Source: Veillonella sp. R32 (GTDB lineage Bacteria > Bacillota > Negativicutes > Veillonellales > Veillonellaceae). From it: 64,000 bases of DNA. Positions 17,635-25,151 of the stretch are shown in pieces. The position numbers were made by a program, and so were the translations under genes. How positions within the stretch are numbered: the stretch's first letter is position 1; each line of letters begins with the position of its first letter. The notes under the pieces were generated by a model, which made no database searches, was not told where the DNA came from, and was given only the letters and a program-made list of their open reading frames with translations. The DNA lies in contig NZ_NMZQ01000001.1 in the NCBI RefSeq assembly GCF_010093125.1, forward strand, positions 87,047 to 151,046, read 5' to 3'.

Positions 17635-18810
17635 ATGTTGGTAGGTTTGAATATTATATTAATCATCGCTATCATGGGTGGGGCGATTGCGTTCATTGGC
17701 GATAAATTAGGATCTAGAATAGGCAAAAAAAGAATGTCTATTTTTGGCTTACGGCCAAAACATACCTCCATTATTATGACGATTATTACGGGGATTTTTA
17801 TTTCCGCCAGTACGTTGGGGATTTTGGCCTTTGCTTCTGAAAATGTACGAATTGCTTTATTTGGGATGGAGCAATTGCAAGCTGAAATGGATCAATTAAA
17901 TAGTGATGTAGCTGCTAAAAATAAAGAATTAGAGGCTGGTAAAAAAGAGTTAAGTGAAAAGACAGTGGCTTTAAATACTATGCGTAAAGATGTGCAAGCC
18001 ACTCAAGAAGAATTAGAAGAGGCACGAGCTGCTCGTAACTCTATGAGCGAAGAATTAATTTCGGTGCAAGAAGCGTATCGACAAGCGGATGCGCGGTTAG
18101 CACAGTCTACTAATGATGTAAAGGCTTTAGAAAGTACTAAACAGGAATTAGAGGCTCACATTGAAGATTTGAAAGTAACCACTAAGCGGTTAGAAGAAGG
18201 GATTACGCATGTTCGTGAAGGCACTGTTTTATTCCGTGTTGGTGAAGTGCTCAGTGGCGCGTTAATTCGTCCAGGCCTTAATGAAGAAGAAAGTGCGAAA
18301 GCAATTACCAATGTATTGAATGATACGAATGGCTTAATTTTACGCCGTTTAGGCATTGATGAAAATAAGGCTGTTATTTATGTAAGCCGTTCTAATTTAG
18401 AAGACGTAGCTAAACAAGTGGCTAATGCGTCGGAACCAATGACCATTCGCATAACGGCAGCGGCTAATATTATTTATGGTGAAGCGGCGTTGGCAGAAAT
18501 TCATGCGTATCCTTATCGCAAAGTATATGATAAGGGGGATGTCATTTGGACGACCACAGTACAAGGTGGTGGAGATGCACAATTTACAGTATTATCGTTC
18601 TTAAAAGATGTAAATGGGCAGGCTAAGACACAGGGTATTTTACCCGATCCACTGAGTGGTGATGTAGGTTCAATGCCAGGTGATGAATTGTTTGATACCA
18701 TTCGTGAGCTCAGTCGTATGTCCGGGTCGGTTCGTTTAGAAGCAGTCGTACGGGAAGATACTTATACGACTGGACCGGTACAAATAGAGTTGCGATTGAG
18801 TCCGGAGTAG
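17635..18810 (+). CDS. DUF3084 family membrane-anchored coiled-coil protein
   Basis: Protein of unknown function. The 391-residue product matches the DUF3084 family pattern: two N-terminal membrane segments (about 3-21 and 45-65) around the short cytoplasmic loop GDKLGSRIGKKRMSIFGLRPKHTS. A long coiled coil follows (about 80-195, repeats rich in Glu, Lys, Ala and Leu), then a globular C-terminal domain with beta-rich segments. AAAGGAG precedes the ATG. A TACAAT -10 element sits at 17558-17563. It lies between the LPS cluster and an RNase H-fold gene. The topology suggests an envelope scaffold, but this is inference. Confidence 0.8.
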   Translation: MLVGLNIILIIAIMGGAIAFIGDKLGSRIGKKRMSIFGLRPKHTSIIMTIITGIFISASTLGILAFASENVRIALFGMEQLQAEMDQLNSDVAAKNKELEAGKKELSEKTVALNTMRKDVQATQEELEEARAARNSMSEELISVQEAYRQADARLAQSTNDVKALESTKQELEAHIEDLKVTTKRLEEGITHVREGTVLFRVGEVLSGALIRPGLNEEESAKAITNVLNDTNGLILRRLGIDENKAVIYVSRSNLEDVAKQVANASEPMTIRITAAANIIYGEAALAEIHAYPYRKVYDKGDVIWTTTVQGGGDAQFTVLSFLKDVNGQAKTQGILPDPLSGDVGSMPGDELFDTIRELSRMSGSVRLEAVVREDTYTTGPVQIELRLSPE

Positions 18811-18817
18811 TTATGGT

Positions 18818-18840
18818 AATTATGCATAAAATGCATAATT
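18818..18840. repeat. Perfect inverted repeat after the DUF3084 gene
   Basis: AATTATGCAT (18818-18827) and ATGCATAATT (18831-18840) form a 10-bp stem with the loop AAA, starting 7 bases after the stop codon. There is no T-run, so it is either a weak terminator or an mRNA end-protecting hairpin. Confidence 0.5.
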
Positions 18841-18875
18841 TAGATTAAAATTAGTAACTAAGCGTTATTGACTTT

Positions 18876-18885
18876 ATGGTATAAT
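18876..18885 (+). promoter_or_regulatory. Extended -10 promoter
   Basis: TATAAT (18880-18885) is preceded by TGG, giving the extended TGnTATAAT form. No good -35 is at the usual distance. It would start a leader of about 185 bases before the gene at 19077. Confidence 0.5.
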
Positions 18886-19042
18886 AAGTATATCGAAAAT
18901 ATTCGCTTATATGGTTGAATACATCCGTTTAAAGTATTTAAGGATGTATATTGGGTTAATACATAGGCGTTTATTTTCAGAGATTACTATGCCGGAACAG
19001 ATACAAATGCTGCCGATAGCTTAGCTACCGACAGCATTTTTT
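18886..19042 (+). ncRNA. Candidate structured leader or small RNA ending in a terminator
   Basis: Downstream of an extended -10 element, GAAAATA (18895-18901) pairs with TATTTTC (18972-18978), and TATG (18910-18913) with CATA (18962-18965). ATACATCC (18919-18926) pairs with GGATGTAT (18942-18949). Together they form a rod with internal bubbles. A terminator hairpin follows at 19006-19042. The gene at 19077 starts 34 bases after the T-run. This fits an attenuated leader or a stand-alone small RNA; I do not recognise a known riboswitch class. Confidence 0.35.
19006..19042 (+). terminator. Intrinsic terminator upstream of the RNase H-fold gene
   Basis: A 15-position stem (19006-19020 with 19024-19038, two mismatches, loop TTA) runs into a T6 tract at 19037-19042. 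It precedes, rather than follows, a gene by only 34 bases. Confidence 0.7.
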
Positions 19043-19076
19043 GTGGACATTTCTGATTAAAAGGAGGCGTATTACG

Positions 19077-19541
19077 ATGAATAGCGATCAATTATCAGGT
19101 ATAAGGGACCAAGCTTTATTGTTAGCTGTCGACCCAGGCCGTGAGAAAAGTGGCGTTGCTATTATGATTCGCGATACTGCTGAATTAGTAGTTAAAGCTA
19201 TTTATCCGACGGATCAATTAGACCGTCAGTTACAAGCCTTAGGCGAGCAGTATAAGGGGCATATTAAAGAGCTAGTCTGCGGTAATGGGACCAATCACAA
19301 ATATGTATTTCACTTGTTGGAAAATTTGGCGAAGCAATGGGCTATAACGGCGCAGCTTGCTGAAGAGGCCCATACTACTGAAATGGCTAGAAAACGCTAT
19401 TTTCAGTGTCATCCGCCAACGGGCTTGAAGCGGTTAGTACCAAAAGGCATGTTATATCCACCAGTGCCAGTTGATGATTTTACAGCTTGGATTATTGGTG
19501 AACAATATATTTTAAAGATGTCTAAACATGCACAAGTTTAG
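19077..19541 (+). CDS. RNase H-fold protein resembling YqgF/RuvX nucleases
   Basis: The 154-residue product resembles the YqgF/RuvC-like branch of the RNase H fold. It has an N-terminal beta-strand with an acidic residue (LLAVDPGREKSGVAI, Asp19), a second strand block ELVCGNGTNH, an acidic EEAHTTEMAR motif, and a C-terminal VDDFTAWIIGEQ with further acidic residues. A true ruvX is at 28117, so this is a divergent relative. The substrate is unknown; a nucleic acid is likely. ATG 19077 is chosen for its AAAAGGAGG site. An attenuator-like terminator lies immediately upstream. Confidence 0.7.
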   Translation: MNSDQLSGIRDQALLLAVDPGREKSGVAIMIRDTAELVVKAIYPTDQLDRQLQALGEQYKGHIKELVCGNGTNHKYVFHLLENLAKQWAITAQLAEEAHTTEMARKRYFQCHPPTGLKRLVPKGMLYPPVPVDDFTAWIIGEQYILKMSKHAQV

Positions 19542-19577
19542 ACAAAGATGAGTTGCAAAGGAGAAAGGGGATACGCA

Positions 19578-20450
19578 ATGGCTGCTTATAAAAAAGCACA
19601 AAAACTTACTTGGAAAGATATTTTAATACGTTATATATGGATTGTAATTGGTGCCGCCATATATACTTTTGGACTCGATGTATTATTGGTACCTAAAAGC
19701 ATCATCGACGGTGGTGTAGTTGGTTTAGCCTTGATGGCAGCGGAATTAACCGGCATTTCCTTCAGTATTTATTTGGTACTGATTAATCTGCCATTCCTCT
19801 ATGTGGGCTATAAATTGATAGGACGTAGTTTTACGGTAGCTACTTTATTTGGCGTTGTATGTATTTCTATTATGTCTTTGTACATGCATACGATTACGCC
19901 ACCTGATATTGATCCTTTCTTAGCCTCTATCTTTGGTGGGGTCATCCTTGGTATCGGGGTAGGGCTCATTATTCGTAATGGGGGCTCTTTGGATGGTGTA
20001 GAAATTGTAGCTATTATTATGGATAAGAAAAGCTCCTTCTCGGTAGGTGAAATCGTTATGATTTGTAACTTATTTATCTTAGGAGCGGCTGGTTTTGTTT
20101 ATAGCTGGAATAGTGCTATGTATTCCTTAATTGCTTACTTTGTTGCCTATAAAATGATGGATATGACTATTACCGGTCTAGAAGAGTCTAAGGGCATTAT
20201 GATTATTACTGATAGCCCTGATGAAATTCGTGAAGTCCTTATGCATCGCCTTGGCCGTGGTGTAACTGTTTTATTCGGTGAAGGTGGCTATTCAAAAGAA
20301 CCAAAAAAAGTGTTATACTCAGTAGTGACGCGTCTTGAGATTACAAAAATGAAAGACATCGTGTATGAACAAGATGAAAACGCGTTTATTACTATTACTG
20401 ACGTACATGATGTATTTGGTGGTCAATTCGGTAAGAAGACGATTCACTAA
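19578..20450 (+). CDS. YitT family membrane protein (DUF2179)
   Basis: Integral membrane protein of the YitT family, whose transport or structural role is not well defined. The 290-residue product has about five to six N-terminal membrane segments (residues 20-185, with IVIGAAIYTFGLDVLLVPK and the typical IIDGGVVGLALM). A cytoplasmic C-terminal DUF2179 domain follows (SPDEIREVLMHRLGRGVTVLFGEGGYS, then VVTRLEI). The ATG at 19578 has AAAGG upstream. It follows the RNase H-fold gene by 36 bases and is probably in the same unit. Confidence 0.9.
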   Translation: MAAYKKAQKLTWKDILIRYIWIVIGAAIYTFGLDVLLVPKSIIDGGVVGLALMAAELTGISFSIYLVLINLPFLYVGYKLIGRSFTVATLFGVVCISIMSLYMHTITPPDIDPFLASIFGGVILGIGVGLIIRNGGSLDGVEIVAIIMDKKSSFSVGEIVMICNLFILGAAGFVYSWNSAMYSLIAYFVAYKMMDMTITGLEESKGIMIITDSPDEIREVLMHRLGRGVTVLFGEGGYSKEPKKVLYSVVTRLEITKMKDIVYEQDENAFITITDVHDVFGGQFGKKTIH

Positions 20451-20532
20451 GTGGCTGTATGCGGTTCTTGGAGAAAGGAGTCTAGCGTAGCGTTTGCTTG
20501 TTAAGGAGTAGGTCAAACGGCTAGAAATTTAT

Positions 20533-21129
20533 ATGGCAGAAGAAAAGACAATTGGTAAACAAATTATACATGAAATAGGCGAATGGTTATATGCCATTAT
20601 TATTGCGTTGGCGATTGCCATTGTAGTTCATTTATTTGTAGGTCAAATTACGCGTGTATCTGGCGAGTCTATGGAAGATACATTTCACAATGGTGACTTC
20701 TTAGTGGTATCAAAATGGGACCACGTACGTGGCAATATGCCTAATTATGGTGATATTGTGATCATTGATAGTCGCGTTAACCGTGAACGCACTTGGCAAG
20801 ATGATGTGACGGATGTAGTATCTAATTATTTATCCGTGTTTAGCAAGTCAGCAGAACGGCATGATGCTTGGGTAAAACGTGTTATTGGCTTACCTGGTGA
20901 CACCTTAGAATTTAAAGGCGGTCATGTATGGCGTAATGGGCAGGAGTTAGAAGAGCCTTATACGAAGGAGCCTACTATGAATTATTCGCAGACGGCTCCA
21001 GTAGTTATTCCAGAAGGTCATGTATTTGTTATGGGGGATAATCGTAATCACTCTAGTGATAGTCGCTTTATTGGACCAGTACCAGTTAAAAATGTCATTG
21101 GTCACGTAGTGTATGATCTTAGTTTTTAA
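20533..21129 (+). CDS. lepB: Signal peptidase I
   Basis: LepB cleaves signal peptides from secreted proteins at the outer face of the cytoplasmic membrane. The 198-residue protein has one N-terminal membrane anchor (about 18-37). The catalytic Ser46 is in SGESM and the general-base Lys in WVKRVIGLPGD, near residue 116. The C-terminal GDNRNHSSDSR box E is present. No ribosome site lies at the normal distance: AAGGAG is at 20503, about 24 bases before the ATG, and an in-frame stop at 20509-20511 rules out a much longer protein. The start may therefore be weakly translated or coupled to upstream reading. Confidence 0.95.
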   Translation: MAEEKTIGKQIIHEIGEWLYAIIIALAIAIVVHLFVGQITRVSGESMEDTFHNGDFLVVSKWDHVRGNMPNYGDIVIIDSRVNRERTWQDDVTDVVSNYLSVFSKSAERHDAWVKRVIGLPGDTLEFKGGHVWRNGQELEEPYTKEPTMNYSQTAPVVIPEGHVFVMGDNRNHSSDSRFIGPVPVKNVIGHVVYDLSF

Positions 21130-21200
21130 TCTTAAACTTGTGAATTTAATACTTTACATCTCTCTTTTAGGCATGGCCTAAGAACGGGATCGATAATGGA

Positions 21201-21239
21201 AACAGTTGTGTCTTGGTTAGCTGAGGTTCAACTGTTTTT
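21201..21239 (+). terminator. Intrinsic terminator after lepB
   Basis: AACAGTTG (21201-21208) pairs perfectly with CAACTGTT (21229-21236) and runs into T5. The loop is long (20 bases). Confidence 0.65.
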
Positions 21240-21344
21240 GTTTGTTTAGAGGGCCTGTTTAGTGAGTCATTTTACTTTGAGCGTTGGAGATGTTTTGCCT
21301 CTTTAAAAAGGGTGAAGTTTAATGTTTATTTATGCTTTGTTTAT

Positions 21345-21373
21345 TTGCCAAAGTTTTAAAAATTTAGTAAAAT
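21345..21373 (+). promoter_or_regulatory. Promoter for the glycosyltransferase gene
   Basis: TTGCCA (21345-21350) and TAAAAT (21368-21373) are 17 bases apart and about 30 bases before the start codon. Apart from the lepB terminator, nothing else is evident in the 275-base gap. Confidence 0.55.
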
Positions 21374-21404
21374 GAAGTCGCAATCAAGGAAACGGAGGCA
21401 GAGT

Positions 21405-22382
21405 ATGTTATTGTCAGTAGTGGTGCCCGTATATAATGAAGAGGCAAATATTAAAAAATTTTATAGTTCTGTAAAAGCCGTATTAAATACGTTACCTTAT
21501 GAACAGGAAATCATCTTTGTAGATGATGGCTCTGCTGATAATTCAGCTTTAATGCTTAAACATATTGCTGAGGAGGATAAGGCTGTTAAAGTATTGTTAT
21601 TGGCTCGTAATTTTGGTCATCAATTAGCTTTGACTTGTGGCCTAGATTATGCTAAGGGGGATGCTGTTATTACCATGGATGGGGATATGCAACATCCACC
21701 TGAATTAATTCCTCAACTCGTGCATTTATGGGAGGAAGGTCACGATGTAGTACGGACGATTCGTGATTCTACAGAAGATGCTAGTTGGGCCAAAGCCTTC
21801 ACGTCTAAGTATTACTATAAATTAATGAATAAAATGGCGAATGTACCTATTGTAGAAGGTGGGTCTGATTTTCGCCTCATGAATCGTAAAGCGTTAAATA
21901 CTTTGTTGCGCTTTAGAGAACATGGTCGCTTTTTGCGCGGTATAGTAGGAGATATTGGCTATAATCAAGCGGAAATTCATTTTGTGGCACCCCCTCGATT
22001 TGCCGGTAAATCTAAATTTAGTGTTCGTAAAATGTTGCATTTTGCCTTAGATGGGATTGCAGCATTCTCCAAAGTACCACTACGAGCTGCCTTTTATGTA
22101 GGCTTGTTATCTGGTTTGTTGAGCCTAATTATGATTTTGCATATTTTATTCGTTCACTTTTTCACGGACTCGGCTGTTAGTGGTTGGGCTACTTTAGGTG
22201 TAGCTATTTTTTTCCTCGGTGGCGTGCAATTAATTGGCCTTGGTATTATTGGGGAATATGTAGGTCGCGTATTTGAAGAAGTGAAACATCGTCCCTTGTA
22301 TTGGGTGCGCGATAGTTTTAATTGCGAGGCTAGTCATAAGCAAAATCCACAGTCAGAGTCATATAATCAGATGCCTAAATAG
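21405..22382 (+). CDS. Family 2 glycosyltransferase, GtrB/ArnC/DPM1-like
   Basis: Predicted membrane glycosyltransferase that moves a sugar from a nucleotide donor to a polyprenyl phosphate carrier. The 325-residue product has the GT2 N-terminus LLSVVVPVYNEEANI, DDGSADNS, the acidic DGDMQHPP donor motif and GGSDFRLMNRKA. Two C-terminal membrane segments (about 225-250 and 260-285) are joined by a short loop, typical of GtrB and ArnC relatives. ATG 21405 has GGAGG upstream and is preferred over ATG 21372. It stands alone between a terminator and an unrelated hydrolase. The sugar and the acceptor cannot be read from sequence. Confidence 0.87.
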   Translation: MLLSVVVPVYNEEANIKKFYSSVKAVLNTLPYEQEIIFVDDGSADNSALMLKHIAEEDKAVKVLLLARNFGHQLALTCGLDYAKGDAVITMDGDMQHPPELIPQLVHLWEEGHDVVRTIRDSTEDASWAKAFTSKYYYKLMNKMANVPIVEGGSDFRLMNRKALNTLLRFREHGRFLRGIVGDIGYNQAEIHFVAPPRFAGKSKFSVRKMLHFALDGIAAFSKVPLRAAFYVGLLSGLLSLIMILHILFVHFFTDSAVSGWATLGVAIFFLGGVQLIGLGIIGEYVGRVFEEVKHRPLYWVRDSFNCEASHKQNPQSESYNQMPK

Positions 22383-22415
22383 GAAAATTAAATTTCGAAT
22401 ACTTGCTTTATATAC

Positions 22416-22445
22416 TACCAGAGTATCTTTTTAGAGGCTCTGGTA
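22416..22445. repeat. Inverted repeat between the glycosyltransferase and NlpC/P60 genes
   Basis: TACCAGAG (22416-22423) and CTCTGGTA (22438-22445) form a perfect 8-bp stem. No T-run follows on the plus strand, so terminator function is uncertain. Extended -10 elements follow (TGGTATAAT ending at 22506), probably for the next gene. Confidence 0.4.
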
Positions 22446-22583
22446 CTGTTATAATATACTGTAATTGAGTAGGATATAGCCAGTGTACTACATTGTGTGG
22501 TATAATAAAGAGTAAACAGTTCGACTTGTCATAGCTCGAGCTGCTAAAGAAGTGTACTCAGAGATTAGTTTGAGGATAAGGCT

Positions 22584-23516
22584 ATGAAATCAATTCAAAG
22601 AAAAGTCGCCTTAGCAGCGGCTATGGTATTAGTGGTAGGTTCTCACTGGGGAGTCAGTGCTGCTAGTTATACTTATGGCGCTAAGGGTGGCGATATTCCA
22701 GCGATTCAGAAGAAATTGATTGCTGCTGGTTATAATGCTCGCTTGAATGGTGAGTATGATGCAAATACTAAATGGGCCGTTCGTTTATATCAACGAGATA
22801 ATGGTTTGCCCGTGAATGGTGTACTAGATGCTACTACGTATAAGAAATTGATGGGCAAATCGTTGAATGAAAAAACAGTGGCTAGTTTGGGGCGTATGTC
22901 TGATGAAAAGATTGCCGCAGAAATGGCAGCTGGTCGTAAAAGTACGAGTACTGTCAAAGCTAGCGATAGTGAAACAGCAGCGTCTCCTAAAGTAGCTAAC
23001 AAGGCAATAAAGACGAAAGCGAATGCTAAGCAAGGTAAACAAACTAGCAAAAGTAAAGATAAGACGAGTCAAAGCAAATCAAGCAGTTCGTCAAGCTTGT
23101 TAGATCCAATTGAACCTGATTTTATTTTTACAAAAACGGCGAATGTGCCAAAATCAGTGCGGACAATTCTTAAAGAAGCAGAAAGCTATAGTGGGGTGCC
23201 TTATTTATTTGGTGGTACTACGCCAAAGGGCTTTGACTGCTCTGGCTATGTGCGCTATGTATTTGCTAAGTCGGGGATTACCTTACCACGCAGTGCTGAT
23301 GAGCAATATACAGTGGGACAAAAGATTGGTAAGCATAATTTGCAACCGGGCGATTTAGTATTTTTCCAAACCTATGAACAAGGTGTATCTCATTCAGGGA
23401 TTTACATTGGGGAAGGTAAATTTATTAGTGCTACCTCTAGTCGTGGCGTAACGGTAGCCAACATTAATGATGGCTATTGGGGCGAACGCTATATTGGAGC
23501 TAAGCGCGTAATTTAA
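22584..23516 (+). CDS. Secreted NlpC/P60 peptidoglycan endopeptidase with binding domain
   Basis: Predicted cell-wall hydrolase that cuts stem peptides. The 310-residue protein has a signal peptide (about 1-27, ending GVSAAS), then a peptidoglycan-binding domain (about 30-92, with DIPAIQKKLIAAGYN and NGLPVNGVLDATTYKKLM). A low-complexity Lys/Ser/Thr linker follows (about 105-172), then an NlpC/P60 domain to the end. The catalytic Cys is in GFDCSGYV near residue 219 and the catalytic His in SHSGIYIG near 270. A terminator follows directly. In a diderm it would act in the periplasm. Confidence 0.93.
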   Translation: MKSIQRKVALAAAMVLVVGSHWGVSAASYTYGAKGGDIPAIQKKLIAAGYNARLNGEYDANTKWAVRLYQRDNGLPVNGVLDATTYKKLMGKSLNEKTVASLGRMSDEKIAAEMAAGRKSTSTVKASDSETAASPKVANKAIKTKANAKQGKQTSKSKDKTSQSKSSSSSSLLDPIEPDFIFTKTANVPKSVRTILKEAESYSGVPYLFGGTTPKGFDCSGYVRYVFAKSGITLPRSADEQYTVGQKIGKHNLQPGDLVFFQTYEQGVSHSGIYIGEGKFISATSSRGVTVANINDGYWGERYIGAKRVI

Positions 23517-23527
23517 GGTATATTGTG

Positions 23528-23555
23528 AAGAGGAGGCTCCAGCCTCCTCTTTTAG
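23528..23555 (+). terminator. Intrinsic terminator after the NlpC/P60 gene
   Basis: AAGAGGAGGCT (23528-23538) and AGCCTCCTCTT (23541-23551) form a perfect 11-bp stem with a two-base CC turn, followed by T residues. Confidence 0.85.
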
Positions 23556-23579
23556 CCTATATAGCACAAGGAGTATTAC

Positions 23580-24290
23580 ATGGGCGAAATTGTTTTAGAG
23601 AAGGTACAATTTAATTACGAGCAAGACAGTATCTTACGGGATATTTCCGTTACTATACCAGAAGGGGACTTCACCATTGTAGTAGGCCCTAATGGCGCAG
23701 GGAAGACGACCTTTTTACGTTTGGTGGCTGGTTTATTACAGCTAGCTAGTGGCAGCGTAACTATTGATGGCTATACGGTAAGTGAAGCGCAACGTTTAGG
23801 CTTATTGCATTTAGTGCCTCAGATTTATAATAAAAATGCGGCTCAATTTCCGGCTACTTGTGGCGAAATTGTAGAGCTAGGGTTACGTATTCAAGGCATT
23901 AAACATAAAGAACGACAAGCATTAGCTCATAAAGCGTTGGCACAGGTGGGCATGGCGGAGTTTACGCATCGCCGGATTGGAGATTTAAGTGGTGGGCAAC
24001 AGCAACGGGTCATGATTGCCCAGGCATTAGCTAGAGGTCCTAAGTATTTATTGTTAGATGAACCAACTAGTGGTATTGACTATCAAGTGAGCGAGCATAT
24101 TATGACACTATTGCGTCAATTATGTGATGAAGGTATGACTATTCTTATGGTCACTCATGATATTGTAGATGCTTGTGAAGTGGCCAATCAAGTGATTTGT
24201 ATCAATCGTCATGTTTGTTACGAAGGGAATAGTCAGGGGTTTTTAGATAGCCATATGGGCACCTCGTTGGCTTGGCATATAGGAGGTTAA
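23580..24290 (+). CDS. Zinc/manganese-type ABC transporter ATPase
   Basis: ATP-binding subunit of a probable zinc or manganese importer. The 236-residue protein has the Walker [17 protein letters not shown] near residue 39, the signature LSGGQQQRVMIAQAL near 138, Walker B YLLLDEPTSGIDY and the H-loop VTHDI. Its closest family pattern is ZnuC/AdcC/MntB. It is one base from the permease at 24292, so the two are coupled. No periplasmic binding protein is adjacent; it would have to be encoded elsewhere. The metal cannot be told from the sequence. Confidence 0.85.
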   Translation: MGEIVLEKVQFNYEQDSILRDISVTIPEGDFTIVVGPNGAGKTTFLRLVAGLLQLASGSVTIDGYTVSEAQRLGLLHLVPQIYNKNAAQFPATCGEIVELGLRIQGIKHKERQALAHKALAQVGMAEFTHRRIGDLSGGQQQRVMIAQALARGPKYLLLDEPTSGIDYQVSEHIMTLLRQLCDEGMTILMVTHDIVDACEVANQVICINRHVCYEGNSQGFLDSHMGTSLAWHIGG

Positions 24291-24291
24291 G

Positions 24292-25089
24292 ATGGACATT
24301 TTTTCCTATGAATTTATGCAACGGGCCTTTGTTGCGGGGATTATAGTGGCCCTTATGTGCCCTTTGATTGGTACTTTTATAGTGATTAAACGGCAATCCT
24401 TGCTGAGTGAAGGCTTAGGTCATGTAGCTTTTGCGGGCGTAACAGGGGCGTCTTTATTACAAATATATCCTCCTTTAGGGGCGGCGGCCTTAACCGTGTT
24501 GACCGCTATTGGTATTGAGTTGGTGCGACGTCGTCAGAACCAGTATACGGATATGATTTTAGCGTTATTTTTTTATACAGGCCTAGCCTTAGCCGTCATT
24601 TTTGCGACTATGACTAAAATGCCAAGTACAGGCCTTTTAAATTTCCTCTTTGGTAGTATTTTAACAGTAACGACTATAGACATTATTACGATTGCAATCG
24701 TTGCCGTCTTCGTAGCCATTATTGTATATGCGATTTACTCTCGCCTATTATTTACTGCTTTTGATGAACAAATTGCCTTAACCGCAGGGATTTCGGTAGG
24801 GCGTATTAATATGTTATTTGCTATTTTAACGGCCTTAGTAGTTGTTATGGGGATGACCATAGTGGGGATTTTGCTCATTGGGGCGCTTATGATTGTGCCA
24901 GTTGCTTCCGCTCATTTATGGCGTCAAGGCTTTGTTAAAACTTTAATGCTTAGTGAAGGCTACTCCTTGTTGAGTGTAGTCCTTGGGTTGTGGGCAGCCT
25001 TTGAATTTGATTTAGCCCCTGGCGGTACTATTGTATTAGTGGCGATTTTAGGATATGCCATAACCTTTCTCATTTTCATTAAAAAATAG
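24292..25089 (+). CDS. Zinc/manganese-type ABC transporter permease
   Basis: Membrane subunit paired with the ATPase at 23580. The 265-residue protein belongs to the ABC-3 (ZnuB/MntC) permease family. It has eight or so hydrophobic segments, an early FVAGIIVALMCPLIGTFIV block, LSEGLGHVAFAGV (the typical LSDGLSHAAFAGV-like motif), and the coupling segment ALMIVPVASA. An AGGAGG site overlaps the end of the ATPase gene. It ends 62 bases before alaS, with no clear terminator between. Confidence 0.88.
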   Translation: MDIFSYEFMQRAFVAGIIVALMCPLIGTFIVIKRQSLLSEGLGHVAFAGVTGASLLQIYPPLGAAALTVLTAIGIELVRRRQNQYTDMILALFFYTGLALAVIFATMTKMPSTGLLNFLFGSILTVTTIDIITIAIVAVFVAIIVYAIYSRLLFTAFDEQIALTAGISVGRINMLFAILTALVVVMGMTIVGILLIGALMIVPVASAHLWRQGFVKTLMLSEGYSLLSVVLGLWAAFEFDLAPGGTIVLVAILGYAITFLIFIKK

Positions 25090-25116
25090 ACAAATATAGG
25101 TTTAAAGAAGTATAAT
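25087..25116 (+). promoter_or_regulatory. Probable promoter for alaS
   Basis: TAGACA (25087-25092) and TATAAT (25111-25116) are 18 bases apart, overlapping the stop codon of the permease gene. No T-box features are present before alaS. Confidence 0.5.
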
Positions 25117-25151
25117 AAGGAGTAATCGTATTTATTTAGGAGGCTGAACTC

